In this document: piece by piece, positions 20,301-27,458 of the stretch
Numbering within the stretch: the stretch's first letter is position 1
How the letters are laid out: each line of letters opens with the position of its first letter
Source of the DNA: Apostichopus californicus
Taxonomy: Eukaryota > Echinodermata > Holothuroidea > Aspidochirotida > Stichopodidae
DNA: 27,458 bases
Assembly: GCA_020650975.1 (NCBI GenBank)
Contig: JAIPMN010006029.1
Location: 8,750 to 36,207, forward strand
Reading direction: 5' to 3'
Program-made: the position numbers and the translations under genes
The notes under the pieces: generated by a model
Told to the model about the DNA's origin: nothing
What the model saw: the letters and a program-made list of their open reading frames with translations, nothing else
Database searches by the model: none

Positions 20301-21516
20301 TTTCCTGATAAATACCACCGGACATCGGTAATTTAAAGTGCTCATTCAGCTGTAACAAGGTGCAAATGTGTCAAAATATGATGGAATATTTCAACTTAAT
20401 GGTTCCTACAGTACATATTACTCCCCGCTTCAACCAACGTCCCATAATTTGGGAAGGAGTATTTTTCTCCCCCCCCCCCGAAATACCAAAGCTTCGCCCT
20501 TTGCAATGCAAGCTGAACCGATTATGTTTTAACCTCATTGCATCTTGGACATAGTTACTATTGTAACTTTCAAATATGACTTAACTTCTCCCAAGCTGGG
20601 ATAATCTTGGGTTAGTGGTATTCATAATCTATGGACACATTTATTTTCTATTCAACGAAAATAAAAATTGTTTTCAGAAGAAAGCCTGGGACATATAAAT
20701 AAGCTGCTTTCATCTAAATTGGAACATTTTTTATGATGTAAAATGAGAAGAGAGAAATATTGTTGAGAAAGTCGTTGCAGGAATTACAAACCTGTAAATC
20801 GATACGAACTGGGGAGGATAATATGGCATTGTAATGTGTGCTTATTAGATATGAAAAATGGAAAATGATGAAAAATGATCACGATTCGAGATCTGCATCA
20901 CATGACATAGGTATGTAGAGGGCAGGATACTACTAACCATTAAGTTGTTTTAACGACTCTGTTATGTATTATTTATTATGTTTAAGCAAGAGTTTTATCG
21001 AGGCAGTGTTTACTCTTTATCACAGTGTAAGATGTAGTTGCCGTCTGTAATGTCAAGAATGAACAAGAAAATAATAACCACAGGAAACTTGCTCGATTTT
21101 TGTTTCCATCTTTTGATAGCGTTAATTAACAAGATTGGTTTTCAATATTTTAGGTATTTAATTATTTCTCTTTATACCAAAAATGTATAAACTATTCATA
21201 TACTAGTTCTAATTACAAGGCTTCATGATAAAAAAATCCACAAAATATCACCTTTAAAGTTAAAGGTGTCGGAATAATTCCACGCTACTCAAATTTCGAT
21301 ACCATTTTTCTTTCAGTTTTACGCGTGATAAACATTTCCCTGAACACAAAAAAAAAGAAAAAAAGAAGGACTGTTGAAGATGAAATGTGAAGAAAATATG
21401 CACAAAATGGAGTTGAAAGAAGGAGTCCTAGTTTTAGAATTAAAACCTTTCTTAGAATCTGTTATATCCAAGTGATATATATATCCAAGATAAATATATC
21501 CATATAGTTCCATAGA

Positions 21517-21540
21517 GATATATATCCTTGGATATATATC
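21517..21540. repeat. Short perfect hairpin in ATATCC-rich repeat
   Basis: Arms GATATATATCC (21517-21527) and GGATATATATC (21530-21540) flank a 2-nt loop. The surrounding 21470-21545 has several more TATATCC units in both orientations. Confidence 0.8.
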
Positions 21541-21903
21541 CAAGTAGTACTATCCCATTCCAGACTTAAATTGCCAGCTTACAGTTATCCAGCTGTTAGG
21601 AGCCAGACGTCAGTGTGTAGATCTAGTGATAGAGTTGTGTACACAAATTAGTCGAAGCAAACTCGCTAATCCCATGTAAACAAAATATGCTAGACGGTCG
21701 AATAATGGCTACTTATGTACAAACTTTCAAGATACACTTTACTACCATTCTCAAAGTATGTTCCTTAACATGAGATATTTTGTCTGATATCTTAAACAGA
21801 CAAGTTACAAGTGACCGGTTTAAAAAAAAAAAAAAAAATTGGGAGTCGATTGCAGATAACACTTTAAGCGTTGGAGGTTTTCCAACGAATGAACATAAGC
21901 CAA

Positions 21904-21968
21904 ATGCATTGGACATTATGCATTGGACATAAGCCAATGTCCAAAGCCATGTCCAATGCATTGGACAT
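21904..21968. repeat. Cluster of ATGCATTGGACAT units with a 20-bp perfect palindrome
   Basis: ATGCATTGGACAT lies at 21904-21916 and again at 21918-21930. At 21949-21968 the inverted unit abuts the direct one, giving a perfect 20-bp palindrome, ATGTCCAATGCATTGGACAT. A 13-bp stem with an 18-nt loop can also form between 21918-21930 and 21949-21961. Confidence 0.88.
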
Positions 21969-22428
21969 TTAAGCCAAAAAATCTCAATGCCTTTGGATAT
22001 ATTCAAAGAAAAACATTCCCTCAAAATGTGGCAAGATTCCAAGTCAATGAGAACTGAGCCAATCTGAAAGGCACAAAATGGGTACTTTAACACAGCTCAC
22101 ATTGATCCTTTTAATGTCACTTTGTGCAATGTAGGAGATTCAACAAAGTTTGAGATATTAGTTTGCACTAATTATTCAAGCTCATACAAAACTGTCTCTC
22201 CCTCCCCTCCTCCAATTTCCAACATTCACCCGCCCCTACTGTCATGCCCCACGGACACCTAGCACACTATCGCAGTACACCCTCTTCAAAAAGTGTCTTA
22301 ACAAATCCATGAATGAGCTATCCACCTTTACCCCCACATACCCTCCAACCAACCACTAAACTGGATATTTCCACCCCTACTTGCATTATATAGTTATCCA
22401 GCCTCTCGGAGTTGTATATAAATAGTCC

Positions 22429-22576
22429 TCAATTCTGGCTCTGAGATTTCATCTGTTCTCTCTCCCGCACAAGGCCGTATGTCCGTAGCTGGAGTGCTTG
22501 GCTGGTACTGTCTACATCCAGGGCCATCAAGAAACACTTCAGGGCCTTTGACTTTCTCCCATTTTCTAAGTACTCT
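22429..22576 (-). CDS. ERCC6L: ERCC6L-like terminal exon: second half of TPR-like motif and stop
   Basis: The acceptor is TTTCTCAACTTAAACAG (22577 side). One base completes Glu, then EYLENGRKSKALKCFLMALD VDSTSQALQLRTYGLVREREQMKSQSQN ends at TGA (22431-22429). Helix-turn-helix spacing with Gly-Arg at the turn and AL..FL.ALD matches the family's C-terminal TPR-like repeat, which in PICH contacts partner proteins. Confidence 0.85.
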
Positions 22577-25500
22577 CTGTTTAAGTTGAGAAAGAAAATA
22601 AAAACATCAACACAGAAAACTGAGATTATATACATAACAGTCAGTAATACATCAAGGCTGATTCTGAAGGAAGTCCATCCTGGCAATCTGTCTGACTATA
22701 TGGACTTCATCTTAGTTAACATATACAACAGTTTTCAACCATATTTTGTTTATGTTTAAGTTTATGATAAAACATCCCTGTTCCAGCTGCGATTTTGTAA
22801 GATTATGCGTGGTTACCTTGGGAAACTCTTTTCTAAGGTTTGCAGAAAACACAGTCTATACTTAGAACATCTAGTCTGGCCTGTCAGCCTAAGGCAGGGT
22901 TTCCCTAACTTTTTCCCCACGAACCCCCTGTGGATGTCAGAGCTGTCCACGAACCCCCAACTTTTGAGACATGATCTGAGTCATTATTATACTATAATAC
23001 GCATAACAGTGCTTCGCAAAAGATCAAGTTCATAGTGTATTATTGTAGAGTTTGTCAATAGGTACGACTTTTGTACATTACTAAATTATATGATATATCA
23101 GATTTTAGTTCAACAAAGAGTACTCTAGTTTTGACTTTCAGACACGTCTCACGAACCCCCTGGGATGGACTCACGCACCCCCTGGGGGTTCATGCACCCC
23201 AGTTAGGGAACCCCGGCCTAATATATCTAACAACTTTTAGCAAACAGCTACCATTGTCCTTCAGTTTTCTTCATCCCTTCAAGCACCCAGTTAAAAGCCA
23301 TGCATGTTAATACCTTAATCCCTATCTTGTGCACCAGTACTTGCCCAAGGGGTACTACTGGTTCATCATTGGTGACTTGCCGCATGGATTTACCACCATA
23401 CAACTATTTCCGGGTCCTGCCTCCACCATCCTTTATCCTCCTCCCCATCCTTTATTCTCACCCCTCCCAGTTCTCTGTCCATCTATCAGTCCAGCTACCC
23501 TTTCACCCAAAATGTGACATTTATCTTTAATACTCACTCTCCTTTCTCCAGGTACTGGTAGTATTTATCTTGCTCTTCTTCGTCCAGCTCTCCACTACAA
23601 GCATAATCTTCCTCTTCCTCTTCCTCATCCTCATCCTCCTCATCCTCCTCCATCTCATCCTCCTCTCTCCATGAACCATCACCAGTTTCCTCCTCTTTTT
23701 GGTCATCGCCCTCATTCCGATGCAGCCTCTGATTCCTCTTTACGTGAGGAGTTGCGGCTGTATCTCTGGCATCAAAGAATTCCTCATTCTCCACATCTTC
23801 CTGCATCTCAGCATCACCATCCTCCTTCATCAAGACATCTGGTAAACTATCTTCATCCAGGGGGAACTTTTCACCTTCTCCTTCCACTGATAAATTATTC
23901 AACCCTTCCTCTGTCCCCTCCAAACTCCCCTCGTCTGTCTCCTTCACATCTGATCCTTCAGAGCCATCTGCTCCTGGAGTAGACCCTCCCGCCTCTCGGC
24001 AACTATGGTCGGAATCGGAGTCGTCTATCTTCATCACGTCCTGGAAGGACTCTTCGATGGCGCTGACATCTCCGTCGCTCTCCTGCACGACCGAGGCCCG
24101 ACTCTTTTGCAGCTTTGATCCCCTGTGCCAGTCCTCTTCGAAGGAATCTTCTATCAGGTACGACGGGACGGATTCTGAACCCGTCTCCCCATCCTCATCG
24201 TCACTGTCCACGACCAGCCTCCTCGGCTTTCTCTTCTGTCTCACCTGTGAATCTCTGCCTCCCTGAGAGGGGAAAACGAAGGTAAAGATGTCGTATGCAG
24301 ATGTAATAAAATGACAATGGGTTAGGACAAACAAATAGGCCTATAGAAGAGCTAACTAAACTGGTTTCAAGCGGGACATTTTAAAGATAATCGAAATGGC
24401 TAGAAGTCTCCAAAACAGATCACATTTTTTAGGGGGGGGGGGGAGGGGGGATACATTTGGTTTGTTGGCCGATATTTGATTGCTTTGCCCAAACTCCATC
24501 CTATGAGGCAGTTTGATGTTCAGGTCTGGTCACCATTTTGCACTAGTCTAAAAAATCAAGCTTCTAGTCTTAAACCACACCTACTGTACAAATGTTAAGC
24601 CGCACCTGCAAATTTGAAACTGCACCTAAAGACACTGCAAAAATAATGAAAGTCAGACAATCACAAGGGATTTTTCCACTACTCGAGTTTTAGCCGACAT
24701 TTTACTTACTTTTTTTTTGTACTTACTACACCTGTGGAGGTAACTCTTGCTGAATGTGAAATGGTCACCAGTCAGCATTCAAGGAAATGCCATGATTTGG
24801 TGTAGACATTGCAGAAAGGAACGAAATTATCACAAAAAAGTTCAACTCCATTATGCACCTGGCAACACACTTACAGGATCTCACCAAAATTGGTTACAAC
24901 GATTGAGCTTGGTGAGACATATTTTAGTAGGTGTGTGTGTACTTTAGTTTTCGGCAAAATTTAAATCTTATCGGCTTCAGAAGTGAGAAGTGGGTGGCCA
25001 ATCGCAACGACAACTGCTCTGATTTCAACGAACCACAGTGTAGTCATTTTGCGTGTGAAATAAACAAGCTATAGTCATTAACAGAAAAACTGTTGTTCTG
25101 TGCACTCATGGGTCGTTTATTTTGCAGGGGTAAGATTACTGTAAGTTTACGGCTATGGTTCACCATGACTAGCTAAAACGACAACTTAGCATTCAGTCGA
25201 GACAGCATGCAGCCTGCTTGACCCACCTCCTGAGAAGTACTGTCAAAATTCCCAGCTTGCTAGGATTGGCAGATCTATGCAAGACAGAGAGCAGACCTTT
25301 GAAGATGATGAATAGGTCTGTCAGCTTTCAAGAACAAATCTATGGACTTACCCCTCTCGCAGTGAGAAAAGGAACATCTTCGGCATCCCTCCCCTTCCCA
25401 TCTCCTTTGTTAGGGGTAGAGGTCGGTGCCTCATCAAACAGAACATCTAAATCTCTGTCACCGATCGGAGCAAACAGTCGTTTCCCTTTTCCGCTTGCAT

Positions 25501-26163
25501 GTGTCTCTGTGCTCGAAACTATCGGACTGTCCTCTGCTCTGTTCGTTGCCGACTCTAGACTGCAGTTCAACTCGCCATCTTTCGAATCTTGCCGTTGAGC
25601 AGACAAATTCTTGACGTTCCACCTCTCCGAGACTTTGTGCACTCCCAAACTTTTGTTCGTTTCATTACTCTGGTTCACTTCCCCGCTTTCATTCATTTCA
25701 GTACGCGGGTTCGTTTCCTCACTTTCGTCTAACTTGCCACTCTCGTTCGTTTCGCTGCTTCTATTCAATCTGCTACCTCCGTCCATCGCTCGATATTCAC
25801 TAATCCTCTCCTTTCCTCTGGTTTCCTTCTGTTCATCATCTTCTCCCTCAAAATCTCCCCGACCTTTGACCTCTCCAGTCGACAGACATTTCGGACTTAC
25901 GCTCTTCTCTCCACGACCTGTTCCCGCCCGTGACCTCTCCTCTCTTCTACTCACTTCTGGAGAAATCTCAGGATATGCAGCTGAACCCTTAATGGGAGAG
26001 AAAGATAATCCTCCCTCCTTCAGCTCACTATGGAAACTGTCTCTCCTTTTAAGATGAAGCTCCTCCTCTGTCTCTGGGGCTGCTTCTCTCGAATCTCTGG
26101 TGCTCCTAAAGCCTGTTCCATCGTCCTCCTCACCAGATATGGCGGCTTCCAACACCTCTTTAC
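22429..26163 (-). CDS. ERCC6L: ERCC6L/PICH-like SNF2 helicase, last three exons (C-terminal region), 5'-truncated
   Basis: Exons on the - strand: 26163-25352, 24262-23538, 22576-22429; the two junctions are phase 0 and phase 2. They encode about 561 residues ending in TGA. PICH is a DNA translocase that binds ultrafine anaphase bridges and stretched centromeric DNA with Plk1. The identity rests on three points. The C-terminus is a TPR-like motif (YQYLEKGEEYLENG, then ALKCFLMALDVD), like the GKxxxxxGKxxEAL...ALDI ending of ERCC6L. A KRKPRRLVVDSDDEDGE block resembles the KARRIVSDGEDEDD block of human ERCC6L. Between them is a long acidic, disordered region with Ser/Thr-Pro sites. The SNF2 ATPase exons are not in the window, so identity is inferred from the tail alone. 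Confidence 0.78.
22577..23537 (-). other. ERCC6L: ERCC6L-like last intron
   Basis: This 961-bp intron has GTGAGT and ACAG ends. One third is a terminal-inverted-repeat element (22895-23216). A C-rich, sense-strand G-rich stretch (23400-23475) follows. No other feature was seen. Confidence 0.8.
22895..23216. mobile_element. Non-autonomous hAT-like MITE (~322 bp)
   Basis: The left end, CAGGGTTTCCCTAACTTTTT, and the right end (inverted CCGGGGTTCCCTAACTGGGG) agree at 14 of the first 16 bases. Inside both ends are CACGAACCCCC-type motifs. The end sequence resembles the CAGGGGTTC(C/T)C termini of hAT transposons. CCTAA flanks both sides (GCCTAAGG left, CCTAATAT right), a possible decayed target duplication. 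There is no transposase frame, so it would be mobilised in trans, if at all. Confidence 0.7.
23538..24262 (-). CDS. ERCC6L: ERCC6L-like exon: KPRRLVVDSDDED block and acidic stretch
   Basis: The acceptor is TTTTCCCCTCTCAG (24263 side) and the donor is GTGAGT at 23537-23532. It begins GGRDSQVRQKRKPRRLVVDS, has several Asp/Ser clusters (DDSDSDHS), and ends in a very acidic run (EEDEMEEDEEDEDEEEEEED) followed by DKYYQYLEKGE. The last piece is the first half of the C-terminal TPR-like motif, which is therefore split by an intron. The exon ends in phase 2. The Glu/Asp run is a GA-rich codon run and produces antisense shadow frames. Confidence 0.85.
24263..25351 (-). other. ERCC6L: ERCC6L-like intron between long exons
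   Basis: This 1089-bp intron has canonical GTAAGT...CAG ends. It contains a G-run at 24432-24450 on the + strand. No further gene or repeat of note was seen. Confidence 0.8.
25352..26163 (-). CDS. ERCC6L: ERCC6L-like exon: long disordered linker with SP/TP sites
   Basis: The acceptor is a somewhat weak AATGTATAG just upstream (26164 side). The first two bases finish a codon and then read KEVLEAAISGEEDD. The donor is a perfect GTAAGT at 25351-25346, after LTARG. The 270 codons are rich in Ser, Glu, Lys and Arg with no fold signature. SFSPIKG and STPNKG fit the full Cdk pattern S/T-P-x-K, and SVSPK and DSPIV are minimal sites. An Asn-Glu-Ser/Thr-rich degenerate repeat (NESGKLDESEETN, NESGEVNQSNETN) lies in the middle. 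The first Val codon is internal, not a start. Confidence 0.8.
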
Positions 26164-26544
26164 CTATACATTAGAGAATGGGTTTAAATGTGTTCAGTTA
26201 TTCATCGGGAGTTCTAACGGCATACTTATTGACTACCTTAGTAGTACTGCAAATCACAGTACATTATCACACCGATAAAGCAAACTTAAAACTGGCACAC
26301 TGCAAGGCGAAAGTTGACATGTTCTAGGTTTGAAGAGAACATGTTTAATATGAGATTGCTCAAAGTGATCCAAGAATACCAAATGATCCTGGGTTCTACC
26401 AATCTTAAATATTTTGCCCTTTTTTAGTGTTGCCACGCCGATCGTTATCTCACAATTTATTGGCTCTTTTTCAAATATGAAACAATTCACAGTGGACCAA
26501 ACGGAAATATTGGGAATATTCTGAAGACTCAATTATTGTAATAA

Positions 26545-26690
26545 TAATTTTATTGATTTTATATTTTCTTTATTTATTTATTTCTTTATTTATTTATTGA
26601 TTTTATTTTATTTTATTTTATTGATTTTATTTTATTTTAATTTTATTTATTTAATTTTTTTTCATTGATTTTCAATTATTTTAATAATAA
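26545..26690. repeat. TTTAT/TTTTA microsatellite
   Basis: This is about 145 bp of interrupted tetra- and pentanucleotide T/A repeats with GATTTTA interruptions. Confidence 0.9.
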
Positions 26691-27368
26691 TTCAACTTTA
26701 TAAGATTCTTGGTTTTTTAAACACCATTAGCAATCTCTATTGATAAGTAGAAGTTGCCATGCCAGCAAATTTCTGATGTCCGATACATAGAATATCAGCA
26801 GCTACTTGAAATGTTTCGTGCAACAGCCGTCTAACTTTATTAGATATATCCGTTTGATGCTGGCAGATTCCAGTTTAAAATAACTCTTATATGTGAGAAA
26901 TGATAAGGCGGTGAAGGAGAGGGGTAGTGAGGGGGGGGTGTCAAATTTTATAAATGAGTATCAAATGCTAACCATTTTTTCATTTTTATTTGTAGATTTT
27001 CAAAACACACACAGACTTGCAATGTACGTCCAACATTCCATTGGTTTTAAAATTTGCAATTTACCTTCTGTTTTGGATGTATGATTTTGAAAATTGCACA
27101 CAAAAAAAAGAGTGGGAATTTGTCTCCCCAAGTATCTACATGTGGCCTGCACGCGATATTTTTTTTCGTAGTACATCGAGGGGAAACTCATGAATTATTC
27201 ATGATGTAACAGAAATTTCCTGTTGAGCAGAAATGAATTTTTCACTTGTTACAGCGAACAGCGCTCGGTTGTACAACTTTGCGCAAGCTCGTGATCACGT
27301 ACACTGAATCATTGGCAGAAAGTTTTTTCCATCGTTGTACATGCGATTAGTTGAACGTATTTTTATAG

Positions 27369-27425
27369 GAAAAACATTCAAATGAAGATACCTACGAGAA
27401 TGTCAGTGCCTTGGCTGACTTGGAG
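27369..27425 (+). CDS. Candidate 57-bp micro-exon, gene unknown
   Basis: An acceptor-like TTTTTATAG (ends 27368) and a donor-like GTATAG (27426) bracket exactly 19 open codons, EKHSNEDTYENVSALADLE. The peptide contains TYENV, which fits the Y-x-N pattern bound by GRB2-type SH2 domains when phosphorylated. Such short phase-0 exons occur in cytoplasmic tails of receptors. There is no supporting neighbour exon in the window and the ERCC6L-like gene runs on the other strand, so this may be chance. Confidence 0.25.
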
Positions 27426-27458
27426 GTATAGGCATGAGTGTACTTTTTACTTTCTTAC

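Larger units (their letters stand above)
15294..22428. other. Intergenic region between convergent NOS and ERCC6L-like genes
   Basis: About 7.1 kb of AT-rich DNA contains no reading frame that looks coding. It holds G-rich tracts (15748-15780, 18126-18168), a 47-bp two-copy repeat near 17245 and a C-run (20470-20479). It also holds a poly-A tract (21823-21838) and hairpin-forming repeats (21470-21545, 21904-21968). Distal 3' UTR of either gene may extend into it; an ATTAAA on the - strand at 22115-22110 lies about 315 bp past the ERCC6L-like stop. Confidence 0.7.
26164..27458 (-). other. ERCC6L-like intron (partial) with TTTAT/TTTTA simple repeat
   Basis: The region holds no further ERCC6L exon that I could recognise on the - strand. 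26545-26690 is a degenerate TTTAT/TTTTA microsatellite, 26925-26939 contains a G-run, and TCATGAAT/ATTCATGA (27189-27205) is a small inverted repeat. A candidate + strand micro-exon lies near the right edge. Confidence 0.6.

Noticed and set aside
21713-22093. 126-codon - strand frame
   Set aside because: It spans the TGGACAT palindrome cluster and a poly-A tract, with no recognisable domain; treated as chance.
23671-23982. + strand frame rich in His/Ser/Pro
   Set aside because: It is the antisense shadow of the acidic ERCC6L-like exon, whose - strand frame has splice sites and family similarity.
25611-26057. 148-codon + strand frame, Leu/Ser-rich
   Set aside because: It is the antisense of the long ERCC6L-like exon, with no splice or domain evidence of its own.

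Overview
This is a window of an animal nuclear genome, not a prokaryote or virus. Coding sequence occurs only as short blocks bounded by AG/GT splice signals, set in AT-rich, microsatellite-laden non-coding DNA. Two multi-exon genes can be read, both entering the window already truncated. They point to an invertebrate metazoan. The domain sequence and the many poly-G/poly-C tracts would suit a marine deuterostome such as an echinoderm, but that taxon is an inference.

From 1064 to 14891 on the + strand lie the last nine exons of a nitric oxide synthase (NOS) gene. They cover most of the FAD/NADPH reductase half and a long C-terminal tail. All nine junctions keep one reading frame of about 539 residues (first codon split) and end at a TAG. 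The FAD motif RYYSISSSP, the pyrophosphate loop [26 protein letters not shown] and RYHEDIFG are all present. The haem oxygenase, calmodulin and FMN domains must lie to the left of the window. The introns carry several tandem repeats: a 107-bp array and a 92-bp array (1-800), a 300-bp duplication (3227-3838), a T-rich ~96-bp satellite organised in fours (about 7895-8830) and a 12-bp minisatellite (about 9619-10036).

Positions 14892-22428 hold the NOS 3' end and intergenic DNA with no convincing gene. They contain small repeats, hairpins and G-runs.

From 26163 down to 22429 on the - strand lie the last three exons of an ERCC6L/PICH-type SNF2 helicase gene. They encode the acidic, Cdk-site-rich C-terminal region and a final TPR-like motif. 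The ATPase exons would be to the right. Its last intron contains a ~322-bp hAT-like terminal-inverted-repeat element. The two genes are convergent (tail to tail); nothing in the sequence suggests a functional link between them. A possible extra + strand micro-exon sits at 27369-27425.

No RNA gene, CRISPR array, origin or bacterial-type operon was seen. The most unusual item is the NOS C-terminal extension (about 146 residues after the conserved Phe, against roughly 20-40 in vertebrate NOS). It is spread over three exons whose donor sites sit in contexts that offer alternative C-termini.
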